DNA from: Mugil cephalus
Lineage: Eukaryota > Chordata > Actinopteri > Mugiliformes > Mugilidae
Length of the DNA: 64,000 nucleotides
Direction: 5' to 3'
Assembly (NCBI RefSeq): GCF_022458985.1
Contig: NC_061778.1
Coordinates: 8,201,501 to 8,265,500 of the forward strand
Below are positions 1 to 14,689 of this stretch, one piece after another (the stretch's first letter is position 1; each line of letters begins with the position of its first letter). Made by a program: the position numbers and the translations under genes. The notes under the pieces were generated by a model. The model was not told the DNA's origin. It did not search any database and saw only the letters and a program-made list of their open reading frames with translations.

Positions 1-226
1 GCCTTTACCCCGAGTTCTCCAGACCTCCTCTTTGCATAAATGATGAGGGAGAACAAACTCTTTGGTGCCACCGCCACACAGAAGCATTTTGGGGACATGT
101 GTGTGTGTCTATGTGTGTGCGTTTGTGGTGTTGGCCTCGGAGTTGGGCTGGCGCCGCGTTTGGCCCCATGGCTGCGGCTCCAGATGTGCTCTGTCTCTCT
201 GTGAAGGACTGCTCAACACACCCCGA

Positions 227-272
227 TGAAGAGGAGGAGGAGGAGGAGGAGGAGGAGGGGGAGGAGGAGGAC
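227..272 (+). repeat. (GGA)n microsatellite
   Basis: GAGGAGGAGG units with two interruptions. The frames through it encode runs of Glu or Ser and are artefacts. Confidence 0.9.
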
Positions 273-700
273 AAAGAGAGAGGAGGGACTGCGACATGGG
301 GCTGAAACGTGACCTCCACCTCCTCCACCGCCCTGGGTGATGCATAAGTCATTCTGAGAATCTGATCTTTAAATATTTTGAATTGTTATTGGCTCTGTAT
401 TTCACATTTTAGAAGCGCCATAGCTTTAAGAGTCTTTATTTGGACAAACTCACTGAAAAATGCAACACAAATTAATTAAGTTTAAGTGTAGTGATATACC
501 AAGCCACTGGTCGTCCATCTGTGACCGTAGTTCATCTATTAATAGTAGTTTGAATTGGTGAAGGAACGTGTTGGTGAGAGAAGTCACTCTGATGGCTTTT
601 TGTTCATTTTAATCTAATCTGAGCATTAAAATACACAAATATTATCACATCCACATAGATAGCCTGTAAACCCCCCTTCTTGAGTTAAAAATACAGACTA

Positions 701-714
701 CCGCCCCCTACTGG
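701..714 (-). promoter_or_regulatory. CTCF-like motif
   Basis: The minus strand reads CCAGTAGGGGGCGG, a full match to the CTCF core CCASYAGRKGGCRS. Binding is not shown. Confidence 0.4.
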
Positions 715-3700
715 TATGCAGGCGCAGAACGCATGTAGCCTTCGAGGTGTGTTCGAGTGCAACCTTCTGGTCCAAGCGACATGAGGCAATAAACTGGTTA
801 ATGTCAAATATTACTGAGTGAAATAATTTATTTTTCCATTAATGTTCCTAACCTTGCTATTTTTAGCATCATTAGGAATGTTATATCCGTTATATCCGAT
901 GTGACCGTTCTCTGACTTTTCATTAACACTGAGTGCACAGGCTTTCATGACGTTGCGTTTTGGTACCTTGTTATACATTTTGGTTTTATTTTGTAACTAA
1001 GTTTCTCTTCACATCAGTTTTACTTGTTGTCTTTGTCTTTTCCCCTCATATGCCTCACCTGTGCATACGGCCTTCTCAACGCCCTTGGTTAAGTTGTCTG
1101 TTGATTAACCCGTTTGTCATCCACTTGGTCCTTCCTGTTTACCCTGATACCGTGTAACTTGGTTTTTATTTACACTTTGAAATGCCCCTTTTTTCTCTTG
1201 TCATTGATTTGTATTCTTTGTATTCTGTTTTATCGTGATGTCTGTGTCCAATATCAAAACATATAATCCTGAATTCTTATTAGATTAAATCGTATTCAGG
1301 TGATGAACATTCATGTAATGAAGAAGGGTGTGGTTGAAAACGATTAAACCTTTTTATTGATAAAAATAATCTTTCAAATCAATATTGTAAAGTACTAAAA
1401 TCTAATTACAACATGAAACCATAAAAAGCACAAAAACCTTAATTAAAACCTCCAAAAAAATCTCTCAATTAAATCTCACTTAAAACCAGGAAGGCTCTCT
1501 GATAAAAGCTAAAAGGAGTTGTGTTTGTGTGATAGTAATTGTGTGTATTTATGTGTCTAATTCTTTAGGAAGCTTCATTGTCTCTAGTAAAAATATGCCT
1601 CAAAAGAGGTTTAACTGGAAATGAAAATAATACAATAATAAATAAAAAATAAATAAATAACATATTTTGTGGGTGTGGCTTCTTTATATGACATCACCGT
1701 GTTCCAATCTAGCCCCGCCCATTTCTGTTTTATCTTCCAAAAACAAGCAAGAAAACAATGAAAAACCTGAAATTAATTGGATGAAATGAGCAAAATGTTT
1801 TCATCTCAGGCAAAGTATTTTGTTTTTGTTTACAAGGATGCTGCACGTGTAAGAAATTATTGAAGAAAATCTGCTTTCAGGGCCTTTAAACGTTTAAGGA
1901 GATCTCTAGCTGTCTGTAGCCCTCATGTTGATACAAACCCAGCTGCAGGTTTCAGGGCGGAGGGGTGATGAATTTGGTCATCAGGCAGCGCCTGCGTCAC
2001 ATTGATGGGTCATCGGGGAGTCCTCCATCACTTTAAGGTCGGTCTTTCCTGTTGTGCCTCCGCTCTCAGTCAGTGTGTCGGGTTTCAAGCACATGGAGTG
2101 GATTAACTGGCCTATATGTGGCACTTCACCAGGGCGACGTCCGCCACACCCTGACTATGCAGTGACCGGTCTGTTAGGAGGTCCCGCTCTGTTTTCTCTA
2201 TAAACACAATGTACATTTAAGACGTGTTGTTGCAGTTTACTGCAGCCGAGGCGGCTGTTGTAAAGCAGTCGCAGGAATGTTGCTGGAATTTGGCACCCGT
2301 TGTTGTGGCTGAGGCTGATTTCATTACCAGCAAACCACGGCTTACACGTTGAGGTTTGCATTCTCACATTAATGTAGTTTACTTTTCTTATCAGAGCAGA
2401 TACTCGAGGCTGCACCTCCTAAAGCTAACTTGTTCACACATTCAGCAGATACACAGCAACATTAGCTGTTATTCAGGGAAATGCTTCTGACCAAAGTCCA
2501 ATGTTTGCTCCACTAGGTGCTAACTCGTGTTAAGTTTGGTTAGAGGGGAGGAGAAGGAATTCACGGCGTCTGCTTTTGTGTCCACGGAGAGTCGCAAACT
2601 GGAACTTTCGCACACTTCTATAGCTAGTGCAATCGGTTGTGTGCTAACCCTGCGTGCACACGAGAAACATGACAGCGACCTCTCGACAGCAGAGGAGGAG
2701 CTGCTTTGTTTCTTGTGTTTGGCTGGACAACAGGGGAAAAAAAATGTGGCAATAAAAGAAAACCGCGTGTGCAACCGCTTAGTAAAAATAAGACAAATGA
2801 TATGGAGATAAGAAAATCAATAATCATGATTCTTATTTTAACCCGGGCGGCTAAAACTTCACACCAGGAAGAAACCAAGTGTTTTTTGTAGCCGGGATCT
2901 AAGCAAAAGTAACCGAGAAAAGAGCAAAAGGAATTGAACTAAATGGAAGCTCGGTCTAACACCTCTCTTTTCTGTCTGCCAGTACTTCAGGTTCCACGTT
3001 TTGCTAAAAATTTCCTGGCTATCATGAAAAAAACTTCAGGTATGTGTGAGTCAGCTGAGTACGAACAATATCCTCTCCAAGAACTCCAGATCAAAAACAT
3101 TTTCTCTCATGCTGTCTTTGACTTTTGGACGGAGGCTGGTATTCACTGAGAGGAAAATTGATTTATTATAAATCACATTATTCTGTGCGGGAAAAAAATA
3201 ATATTTTTAAAGCTGCTGGGACGGATTCACGGATACCAGTTGAATAATTTTCTCCAACGCTGTATAACTGTGCCCTGGAAGGATGAAATACAAACAGAAC
3301 CAGGTCCTTGAAGCTGTGTCAAACATAAAACATAAAAAATTTAGTGTATATTAAAGAGAGGATGTACAGAATATACTTTACTGTATGTGCGGCCTTTTAT
3401 TAATGTGATTATCCCACTGTCTGGTATTTATTAATTATGTCTGTGTTTATATGAACCATAATGGTCTGGAGTGAAGTTAAAGTCAAGTATATGTGGTTCA
3501 TATTGTTAATTTATCACAATTTATCCTTTAAACAAACCAAGAGTTGACACAGTAAACCAGTATATGCAACCATTTTTAAAACAAGAATTAATCACTGCCT
3601 TAAGAAGAGACGGGAAGGAAGAGATCACTACCAAGTTGTGAGTCTGACAGCCTTGTACAAGCAATATAAAATGACAGAGAAAATAAGATAATGAAGAATA

Positions 3701-5292
3701 ACGAGTCATGTTTTAATCCTGGGTTAACCACTAAACTTTAACCTTGTGTGTTTTTCCAAGAGAAAAGAGCAACTCAAAAGGGAAAAAAGCAGCTAATGAA
3801 ATCAAAAGGTGTAAAAAAGAAATCTAATTAAATGAACTATCAGTCCGATTCTACTGCATCTTTATACAAGCCATGGTCAAAAGTAAATTGATCATATATT
3901 GTGACAGATTCACAAATGTCTGTGAGATTGTGCTATTTAGTTTGTCCTGTATCCTGGAAGTGAGTATTTTGGCTAATATAATAACTAAGAATATATTCAG
4001 GATAGTAACGGCAGATATAATATTATATGAGAACATCTGTGAGTCGACTCAGTAAAACTCTTCTATAAAGAACCTGAATCTGTAGTATATGTTTTTGGTT
4101 TGTCATGGGGGTTGGATGGTGGTTCATTCAGGCAGGTTATTGTGTTTTAAGTTGAAAAGGCAGATTCATTGCATATTAATTAAAGTTTCAAACATTATTT
4201 TTGCTTTGGTAGGACGCAGTTAAAACAGAAGAGGTTCACTGAAGCTGAGAAGTTTGTTTTAAATATTTAAAGAGAGGATGTGCAGTATATACAGTATATT
4301 CATATAATTGTGTTTTACTTTATTGTAATACAAATATGCTGTTTACACATTGTCTGTACACAAATATTTCTTTAAATCCTTTATTTTTTCAATATTTAAC
4401 ACATTTTCCCATTAACGGCATCCATTTCAACCACTTTTTTTGTTTCTTTTGTTGCATCCATCTGTTCTTCATAAGTACTCTGACTCCTAAAGTTTTTAAA
4501 ACATCCCAGGCCTGGTACGTATATATGAGGGTCACTGCTCCAGGACTGTGTGTGTGTGCTTTTGCTCAAGGACACTTCAGAAATCCCACGAGGACTCATC
4601 GAGCCTCATTGTTCATCCTCTGGTTTTCACTTCACCCGACATTCCTCCTTTTTTTTTTTTAACGTACCACAGTGACACCAGCGTCCTTTGTGTCACTGTA
4701 AAATTTGCCCGCCATGATTCACGCATTCCTTTTAGATGGACGCAGACTTTCACTGCCGCAGCAAAAGTAAAACATTAAACCACCTTCAACAGTTCGCAGC
4801 ACAGAAAACACTGGACTCATTTATTAGCACCAGTGGACGTTTCCCTGCTCAGAGAAGGCTCGGCTGTGATTAATACAATGGAGCTGAAAGTGCAAGGTGC
4901 TCTCCCACATTTTTTTTTTTTTTATCACAAAGTCAAATTAGATAAAACAAGAGTCCTGTGAAACTCCCATGAAGGAGGGGGGAGGTGATGGAGCTGGGAG
5001 ATAATGTTAAGTGTTTCAGGAGACTAGAGTGTAGCTGAGTGTCCAGTTTCAAGCTGCTCTCAGACCTCCATTAAACACAATGAAGGCTTTGCCTGCTCGG
5101 GCTGAAACCAGTGAGCTGTTGCACAAAGGCTCTATAAACATTTTAAAGGGTCAGTTCAGCCAAATTACACATTGAAAGGAAAACAAACAAACATCATTTA
5201 CTTCTCAGGTACTTCTAGCGACGATGGAAATAGTTTAGGATTTGGAGAAACTGGAGACTCATGGTTTGTGGAACGACAATTTGCAGAAATAG

Positions 5293-5660
5293 TTTGACAT
5301 TTTGGGAAATACAATTATTATTTTTACTGGCAAGAGTCAGATGTCAAGATTGATCCCAAGCTCATGTCATTTAGCTTATTTAGCTTAGCATAAGAAAACA
5401 AGAGAAGAGCTAGCCCAGCTCTAGCCAAACGTAAACAAATCTGTTGCCAGTGCATCTAATTGAATTAACAGTAATAAATACTGATGTCTTAATTTTATTA
5501 TTTATATAAAACAATTGTTTTGTAAATAAAAAGAAGAAAATTCAGCACAAATCCGTGCAGGTATTTGGAAATGCAGCAACAGAGCTAGGCTAGCTGTTTC
5601 CGCTTCTTACCACTCCTAAAAGTTAAACTAAGCTAAATGGCTGCCAGGTGATTCAGAAAT
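5293..5660. repeat. Dispersed teleost repeat with TTAGCTTAGC motif
   Basis: Contains TTTAGCTTATTTAGCTTAGC and, later, GAGCTAGGCTAGCTGTTTCC, which recall a very common fish repeat. A fragment of similar character lies at 38,555-38,680. No open frame of note. Confidence 0.45.
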
Positions 5661-7759
5661 GGTGATTTGCAGGAATGGACGAAGCTGTGGAAAGAATTCA
5701 TAGCAATTTGTTTTAGATTTTGTCTTTGTAATTTCATAATACGTCTGAAGAAAGTCGTCCTTTCACTACTTAGCTACATTTACTGTTTTTTTCTTGCTGC
5801 CTGGTTGTTAGCTTGTTAAATTATTAGCATCGATCTTTTTGCCAGTGACGGTTGCCTAAAAGTTCTCAAGACTTCAAATTCATTTCCTGAACTTGTGGTT
5901 ACGACAAAGTTCACGTACAAATAATGTTCGACCATGATTCACGAGAACGCAGCAGCAGCTAAGCTAGAAGGCACCAAGGCTAATAGCTTGCAAGCTAATG
6001 GCAAGGAAACCCAAAGAAACAATGAAAGGATGGGGTTGTTGGTAAAATCAACATTTAACTCTCTTATCATCCATTTCCGACATTTCTGAAGCCGCTAACA
6101 AATACGTCATAACTTGTGAGCTTAGGCCTTCTACTTCTACTTAAAAAGTTCCAAGAGGAAGACACTCACCTGGACTTTTCTTGTGAAGACAGCATAACAA
6201 CCATATATCAGTCTTATAATCTGGCTAGAAAGCAAAGACCTAAAGGTATTTCTCCAAATATTTCCCTAAATATAGTGACAACTACATTTAGTACTTCTAT
6301 ATTCATTAAATGTTTTGATATCTGCTTGTTATGTTAGTAGGATAGTGTGAAAATAACTTCCTTACAGTAAGAATTTTTACCTTCTGAATCATCCAAACAG
6401 TGAAGACTGTGTCTATAAGCCCGGTCCTACACATGTCCGCGCTGCATACATAATGACAGACTAGACTCAGTAAAGCCAACTGAAAATAGATAATGATGTG
6501 TTATCTCGGTCACCGAGGCTGTACAGTTCGCTGCAGTGCCAGTCTCCCTGAGCCAAACGTCAGCAAGGATGTCTCACGTTTCCGTCATGCTTCTTTAGAT
6601 ACAGCCAGACTGTGCCGTGGTAATATTAGCGCCATCTTAGCCAGTCATATACGTCTGTAACAGTGTCACAGTGACAGGGTGTACAAGTGGAGGAGTCAGT
6701 TAATACTGGCTGACGTGGGATCTCTGCAACGTGCTTGCGAGCGACTGTGAGATGGATATCTTTAGTCTGGAGAGTAAACACGAAGATGAACTCGTTCACG
6801 TCTGAGATTTATTCTTCTGCAATATTCCAGTCACCCAGATACAAATATAATACTGTTCCTCACATGGTATCTATGCGCAGAGTCTTGGATTTATTGCCTG
6901 CATTTTTTTTTTCCTCCGTGGAAGGGAACGGACTCTCATTTGTGGAGATGAAATATATCATTAAAATTCAGCAGCAATGTGTCTTTTCACAAACACTGTT
7001 ATTGTTACTCTGGATAATCCACAAGAACAAGATTTATTTGCAGCTTTTAACACTATAAGTGTCACATCTGGCTGGAGGTAGAAATCTGAGAGGCAGTTAA
7101 AACCAAAAGGCATATTTTCTCTGATTTGTAGGTTTTCAGTATTTTTTCTACATTCATGTACTTTAATTGTGTTAGTTCTGTTTTTTCAGTTTGTTTCACG
7201 CTTGACTATTGAAGCGGTGTGAGTCAAGCTGACGTTGCAGCCGTCTCCTCCTTTGTATTGAATTGGGGTGTATATCCAAAGAAAACAGGCAAGCTTCTAG
7301 CAGCTTTCCAAAACACAAACAGTGACTGATAGCAGCTTTGAAGCTTGCAGTAGTGTCCCTTGTCCCTCGGTAGTGCCTGACTCTGCCTGACTCTAAGATA
7401 AAAACTGGTTGACATCCAGACAGACAGCTGTGGTGAATTATGAATTATGTTGGGCCTAAAAAATGAAGCACCAAATATTACATTTCCTCTAACAATAGAC
7501 TAATAATAGACTTCGGTGTTAAAATGTCACAAATTAAATTGTGTCAAGTTATACATAAATAGTGGTGTGGCCACTTTGAGGTAGAGGTGGGTGCCGTCAC
7601 AATTAGCTGTGAGTTATGGTGCGTCCACACTACAACTGACAAAAGCTAGTGTGTCCCTTTAAATCGCTGGCGCTATTGAAAATTTGTTGTAGTTTTGGCT
7701 CCGTTGCTGTTAGTGTGAGCGTTAATGTTCGACACATTTTTTTTTCCCCCAATCCGAGT
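5661..7759. other. Non-coding
   Basis: AT-rich DNA. Short frames at 6116-6337 and 6735-7058 have no recognisable protein character. Nothing else seen. Confidence 0.55.
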
Positions 7760-8215
7760 AAAATTCAGGCTGGTATCGGTATATCGATACCGTTCCGATA
7801 CTAGTACTTTGTGCAAACACACCTAATGTGTTTGGTAAATCTAAAAAGTAGTGTATATTTTCGGAAGTTGTGGCATCATTTACTATATAGCCTAGCTAAT
7901 ACAACATAATCCTACAAAATATGTCAAAATGGTGTTTGAAACGCTAAAAAATGATCATTAAAATAAATGAATGAAAACTTGCATCTTAATTCTGACGCTG
8001 TGCTCTCCTCTTCTGTCCACCCCATCATAAACACCTCGCAATCTTTGTTGCGTTGCCACGACTCAATAGTTTAATTACTTTCTATTATGTTCCTGTTAAT
8101 AGTATACATTACCTCAAATGACTGAAGTACCAAAATTATCGATATTTTGATGTAAGAATCGATTTTAGAGCATAAAGATCTGGTATCGGAAGTATCGATA
8201 TTTCAGTATTGTTTC
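7760..8215. repeat. TATCGATA-ended dispersed repeat
   Basis: The left end contains GGTATATCGATACCGTTCCG and the right end GGTATCGGAAGTATCGATAT, roughly inverted. AT-rich non-coding sequence lies between. It resembles the intron 9 repeat at 34,965 in style but is not the same sequence. Confidence 0.5.
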
Positions 8216-8724
8216 TCACGTCACTAGTGAGTAGGGCTCAAAATTCTGACGGTATCACGGTATATTGTGTTTTTGTTTTTGTTGTTGTTGTTGTTTCACG
8301 GATAATCAGGTGTTCCCAACATTATCTACTGGTTAAGAGAGGAATCCAAAGGATGGACTATTTTACTGTGATGATGAGTAAATATTGTAGAATAATCCGA
8401 CACTAGTAGTAAAACAGGTTTGCACTGGCCCCACAGCTCGGAGAAAAATAAATAAATAAATAAAATGTTATTAAGATGAAATTAAGAAATACGGACAATA
8501 ATGGTTTAATTTGTTTTGACATATTTATTCAGATTTTAATGTACTGCTATACCTGTAATATCTGTAAATAGCAGCACGGCCGTAATAATTGTTGTCTGTG
8601 TGCAACTTTTTTCCCCCTCATTCATTAAAAGGGACATTTTTGGGGATAGTGTTTGGCTGGGGAACAATTATGTTACCCTAAAAATTTTTTTTTTTTAAAT
8701 GACAGTGCCACCAGTGCCACCACA

Positions 8725-8860
8725 CCGAGCTTTAAAACTGCTTCTCAGGAAGCCTGTGTGTGGCGGTTTGTCCATCTATACACAGTCATAAATGGAGGTC
8801 AATGGGGATCAACTCACATTTGCAGCCAGCCTCAAGTGGACATTTAGGGAACTTGGCACT
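8725..8860 (+). repeat. Dispersed repeat family A, copy 1
   Basis: Contains AATGGAGGTCAATGGGGATC then GCAGCCAGCCTCAAGTGGAC. The order and wording match copies at 12,985-13,115 (plus strand) and 18,290-18,400 (minus strand). Confidence 0.6.
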
Positions 8861-11800
8861 TCGTGTCGGCCTTATTCTTCATCTCTGGAGACTGCTTGCA
8901 GAAAATGAAGGCAGAGCAGTTGTCTTGTCTCGTCTTGTCTCCAAAAAAGGCATTAAAGACGGCCACAGACTAAAACCATTTCACAATGGATTCAGTGAAA
9001 GAGAAACAGGAGAAAGACCTCCTCTAAGATAAATTACTCAGCTTGATGGCACATGGAAGAAACACATTTTCTCAAACCTCGGGCAGGGAATCAACTACAC
9101 GTGAGAAAGGCCTGCCCTCACATGCAGATCAAACCACCGGCAAGTTATACGCCGAGAGGAGGTGAGAAATTAGGGCGTTAACATAGTAATGGCTTTGAGT
9201 GCGTATAAATCTGTCAGCCGAGGCTTTGGAGACAGCTGATGAAGGAGCCGAGGTCGGAAGGTCATGAACTGCCTCTATGACATTTGTGGTGACAGATGAA
9301 ATAAAGATTGATGGTACGGACGTGAAGGTGACTCATTCCTCTATCCGTGATTCAATCCATCTCCCTTCGCAGTCATCCAGACACACTCAGACGTATTAAA
9401 AAAAGACACGTGCGCAAGTTCTTATCGAGACCAAAACATCTCCGCGAGGAAAATCAACTTGGGAGCCGAGCGGAAACGTTTTTAAAAGAGCGACTCTCCC
9501 AGCAACCACCACTGTAAACACGCAGCCACGTCCGAACAATAGAAAGCAGGGAGGGAGGATGTAGAGAAGTAAGATAAGCTGCTGGTTTGATTTCAGCCTG
9601 CAGATGGACAGTCCTCTGTTAACACGTGTCCCCTCACTGGCAGGGAGGGCCGTGGCCTTTGACCCCAGCTGCATGCCCATTCGTATAGGGAGGGGTTCTC
9701 CCTGCTGCTGCCGTGCTGCAGTTTTGACAACATAAGGAAAAAAGTCTTTCATCAGGGGAAACAACCATATGTCTTGAAACGCTCCTCACATCTTCATCTG
9801 GACAGTATTGATTCTCCCTGAGGAAACTTACCTCACGTGTCACATCAGATTTACCTCCTTTTGCTGCTGATCTCAGCTGATGAATAAATTTCACTGCGGG
9901 ATTCACACGGGCCTCGTGCTCCTGTAATCCGCAGATGAAATATTTAGCTGCACAGTTTGGATTAAGGAGAATACTTGACCGATCGATTCCAGGAAATCCT
10001 CGTTATGATGTGAAGCTGCGGGTTCGTGAACTGTCGGAGGATTTCTGCCTGCATCATGTCAGCTAAACAGATTTATCGAGTTTTCTTTGAGATAAATTAT
10101 GTTTTTGGACACTTGAACATACACTAGCATTATAATAAACTGTCAAAAATGACAGATCTTTGGGGGAAAAAAATGTGTTTCACGTGTACATTGCACAGTG
10201 TTTTAGTTTGGCACCACTCACATCCAATAACATGGAGGGGGCGGAGCTTATGAGCTGCAGTGCAGCCAGCCACCAGGGGGCGCTCATCATACGCTTCATA
10301 TACAGTCTACGGCTAAGACCAAAGCAGAGTGAATATTAGAATAAAATTAGTTAATTTGAGAATGCTTTTTTCTGCATATCACAAGTCAACAATTTGCCAC
10401 AGGAAGTCGTTTTTTAAGAGGAACTAAAAAGCTGACAGGTTAACTCTCTTTCTGAAGCGCCACTTCACTTGCACTAAGACTAAAAGTGGTGGCTCATAGT
10501 CATGGCCGATACACAAAAACCCCACTTGCTCACAGATGTCAACTGAACAGCTCTTTTCTGCAAAAAAAAAAAAAAAATGTCTTTTCACTCTTGTCATCGA
10601 CCTGCAGTGTTGAATAATTGAGGTGGACACATCTTGGCATGTAGTGAAAGAGACGCTTTTTCTCCTCTGTTACATTTAACTTGAGAGTTAAAGCATCTGC
10701 GGGAGTCGTGGCCTCTTCGTGAATAAAACATGGTGCCATCAAAGCCCAGGGGGAGTGTTACCTTGCTATCCGCTGTAGTCCGGGACCATCTGTGTCTGTA
10801 CTTTATGAACAAGAGTCTCTAAACTTTAAAGTCAGGAGTAGCTCTGTAGTTGCATCATCTCACCAACTCCAGTGTTTAGAACTTGGTGCCTCCTAAGGCA
10901 GATTTGAAACATTAGTCTTTATGAGCAGCCTCAGCACTTCTTCTTCTCTCTGATTAACACACAAGATCAGCACATTTATGCCACACACTAACGTTCTTTC
11001 CCCCTTTGTTCTCGCGGAGAGTTTACCATAGTCAGGGTTTGTTGTGGTGGATGTGCCGCTGGTGGTCCTGGGAGGCCTGCAGCCTTTCCTGATAGCCCTA
11101 AACCGCTAGGTCCCCAATGATAGCAAATGATCAGCGAGAGAAGTAAACAAGAGCCCAAACAAACCTGGAGAGCTCGGTCAACACAGTGGTGATACGTCAC
11201 TGTCAACAGATACAAGAGGTTACACTCAGATGGTTGGAGATAAACGCCACAAAAAAGGCGGAAATATACAAATGAACCACAGAGAAGTACAACAGAGAAA
11301 ATGTAAATTTTTATTGCACAACTCCTTAAGAAGTGTCACGAGCAGATGCTAAGAAGATACCCTGAATTTGGGACAATAAGTCTAATTTATTCATCTTTTC
11401 TTTTTCTTTTTTTTCAATACTTCACATTTGCCTTTCTTTTTGGATGTACCGGTCACTTCTCGCTCCAGTGAATCTTGACCCCATATTTGTTTCAGGGTGC
11501 GTTGAGGAGATAAGAAGGCCGTTGAAAGATCCAGTGCATCCAGGGAGTCGTGAGGGAAGTCCTTTGGCCTATACAGGAAGTGTGTAAACCGGGCTGCTGC
11601 ACAAACAGGAAGTGAGTGACTGATTGCAGGTTTTGTTGTTGGGAAAGAGGAAAAACTCGAGGGCTCCTCAGTCGCTCTGGCGCATGGTCGAGTTCTTAGA
11701 AAGCTGTTAAGTTGTTGCAATGCAGGAAAAGGAGTTTCTTCCTTTGGTTCGCGGGGGGTCACAAGATCATACTGCTAATAACAGATAAGACTTTTTAAGC

Positions 11801-12599
11801 TTCATCCATCATTCTCTGCTGTTTTATTCACCAACAACCACAATAAGCACCTTTGTTGGCTTGGTAGGTGAAAATTAAGTGAATCACTTTTAAATAAACT
11901 GATTGAAAATGCATGGAATCAGAAGTAAATTAAGAAAGAAAACATCCAGAAATAAGAAAAAGTCATAAGCATAAACTGGTCTTGAGCTAAAATACGAGTG
12001 ACATAGACTAATTGGTCTAAAATGCATTTCTTCATTCACAGATAATTCTTTTTCCTTCTACCTCCTATAAACCATCTCCTCAGATGTCATCAGTCTTATG
12101 TGCACTGCAGCAATTTCAGTAAAAGTAACAGATCAACATTTACCAGCTCCAACATGAGCCACTGAACTCCAGTCGCCAGAGAGTTCACAGAAAAACTCAA
12201 TGCAGCTGACAAGCATTTTAGTGACATATTTACAGAACAGTGCTGACACACCACGAGTATACATCGGGAGTAACAAACAAGTTTCAGTCAGTGGAGACGT
12301 GTTATCGAGGTCCTGCCTCCTGCCTCGACTGAATATAAGGTGGGGCAGTCGGGCTTGTAGGTAGATAGATAAGCATGGATAGTTAGTTGTTCAATAATAG
12401 TTTGTTTTGCCTCCTTCCAAATTCATTGACTTGTGTGATTAAACCAAAATTTAATTCAGTAATCTGTGGTGGAAACCTGATACATTTCAAACCTAGTTGG
12501 TTTACCACTTTGTGTATTTTTTGCCTAATCTGTTAAATCAACAGAACCAACCAATACTGAAATGTAAAATATCTTTCAGTGTTCTTATATCTCCCGTAG
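8861..12599. other. Non-coding
   Basis: Largely repeat-free between 8,860 and 10,080, then an A run at 10,562-10,577 and a CTCF-like motif at 10,270. Frames of up to 123 codons (9396-9764 and 11391-11762, minus strand) do not resemble proteins. No exon recognised. Confidence 0.5.
10270..10283 (+). promoter_or_regulatory. CTCF-like motif
   Basis: CCACCAGGGGGCGC is a full match to the CTCF core. It sits in GC-rich sequence (GGGGGCGGAGCTTATGAGCT upstream) that may itself belong to a dispersed fish repeat. Confidence 0.4.
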
Positions 12600-13120
12600 A
12601 GACCAATGACTGTATATATATATATGGACAAACCCACTGTGACATTACCCATTGGATTGTGAACCTTGGAAATTAAGCCCAAAGTGGGCGGGGCCCACAG
12701 TCGCCATGTTGGATGAGCTTTACTCCACCCACACGTGGATACTCCAAATATGGACGTAAGGAGGTCGTGTTGGGGCGGAGCTAAAGCAGCATGGCACCCA
12801 CCCAACTCTCTGCTACCTGTTAGATCAGGCTATCACCTGTCACTCATAGCGGGAATGTCCTTAATTAGAATTTTAAACCTTAATAAAAAAAAAAAGTCAT
12901 GAATAGTGAAATAAAATCAGGAGACCAAAATCTTTTTGTACCAGATTGTAAGCATGTTTAATAATGCTGTGAAGTTGGGCTTTTTAACATGGGGGGTTTA
13001 TGGGGATTTGTTCCCTTTTGGAGCCAATCTCAAGTGGCCATTCGATGAACTGCAATTTTTTGCACTTTAGCATGGGCTTCATTGCTCAGACCGGGAGGTT
13101 GCTGTCTGGTGGAGACCCAC
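12600..13120 (+). repeat. Dispersed repeat family A, copy 2 (longest)
   Basis: The core at 12,985-13,115 aligns with copies 1 and 3 through the CTCAAGTGGCCATT segment. Upstream are a (TA) tract and GGGGCGGAGCTAAAGCAGCA, also recalled from this fish family. Short open frames inside are shadows. Confidence 0.55.
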
Positions 13121-14689
13121 ATAAGTTAAGTACGAGAAAATATAAGATGTTCTCAAATAAACTAATTAGAATAAGCAGAGAGAGAGATAGAACTACTAAA
13201 TAATCCTGCCCTCATATTCAGCTCTTCTTGGTGGTCTCTGATCCAGGACCCCCTGCTGCAGTACAGACAGGTGCTGCAACGTTTTTACGTCCTGCTGCAT
13301 CTGCTGCAGACAGACGTCCTGACTCTGAAGCAACATTTTGAATATCTGACTGAGAGTCTCTGCAAGTCAAACAGTGTATCTTCTTAAATACTACATTTGG
13401 CCAGTATGCCCCAACTAGAAAAAACAAACAGTCACAGCCAGTTTGATTCTTGATATATGGACCACAGTAGATAAAAATAATTACATGTTAGAAAGTGAAA
13501 ATTAACCCTCATATTGTACCAATTGCAAAGATTTATTTAAGATTTGGAGGGCTTAATAAAACAAAAACAGTTGAAAGAAAGAGGACATTATAATTAAATT
13601 ATGCTATTAGGCTAATGATATGTAGCTTTCAACGTGGATTTGTCTCCTGAAAATAGTGCAGAAAAAGGCTGATGTTTTTATTTTACTGTTCGTGTACAGA
13701 AAGACAGCGAGAGCTTCATGAGCTCTGTTTCAGCGGATCACTATCTGAGCCAAACCTGCTGATGAGACAAACAGAAATCCTGGAAGTGGCTAGAGCCTCT
13801 TGATAACAGCAGTCCTTTAATCTTCCTTAATGTTAAACACATGCATTCGTACACTTTTCCTTCTCCCTTGACATGTCTCGTATTTATGTATTTACCCTTC
13901 TGCACTGAGTTTTCTTTTTTCTTTTTCTCAGGCCTACAGGCAGACACCTGTGTGCCAGCTTTTTTATCCACATAGATGACGTCTTCTTTGCCCTCAGTCA
14001 GAGAGGTCACAGGTCAGATTCTCTCTTTTTTTTTTGCCTGTCTCCGGCCTCTGGTGTCACATTCCCTGCAACAAATATAGTTGTCACAAAAGATTGACTT
14101 TACTTTCTTGCCACTTTTCTAGCACAGCTGCAGCCGTTCAGAAATAGCAGCCTCATTCTCAGCTGACACACTGACGCCAAAGTGAAAATCACAGACTCTC
14201 TGGATGTTTTAAATCACGTTTGCTGGACAAAACAAACTGCTCCTGTATCATATTCAATCCTCAAGAATTCAAATGGAGATGCACATTTAAATGGTAATGC
14301 ATGGGAAGCTAAGAGTTTTTTTTTTTTAATAAACTCTTTTTGCAGGGAAGTATTATCGCCACAGGGCATTTCAGATGTAAGCTTTACCTTTCAAATTAAC
14401 TACATGGCCAATTTACATAGAATTAAAATCACAGATAAACTGTGCAGTTGTTACAAATCCCTAGAGTTCCCAATGTAATACTAGTTTGGTGCTAATAACG
14501 ATGATACAAAATGAGGATTTCTAAATAACAGGTGTGTAAATGGAGATTGATACAGTCACCGAGCTGGTAATTTTTTTGTGGAACTAAGTTAGCATGAAAA
14601 ATAAACTTTATCCATTTGAAACTTCCGAGATCAGAGGTTTAAAACCAAAAGCAATTAACTTTTCAAATGTAAAAAGGGTTGATAATATA
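13121..14689. other. Non-coding
   Basis: AT-rich sequence with short T runs. No exon, RNA gene or clear repeat recognised. Confidence 0.5.

Larger units (their letters stand above)
1..5292. other. Non-coding, left edge
   Basis: No exon recognised on either strand. It holds a GGA tract, a CTCF-like motif at 701-714, and AT-rich DNA with scattered short frames that lack protein character. Confidence 0.6.

Noticed and set aside
5..352. Poly-Ser and poly-Glu frames at the left edge
   Set aside because: Produced by the GGA microsatellite read on either strand.
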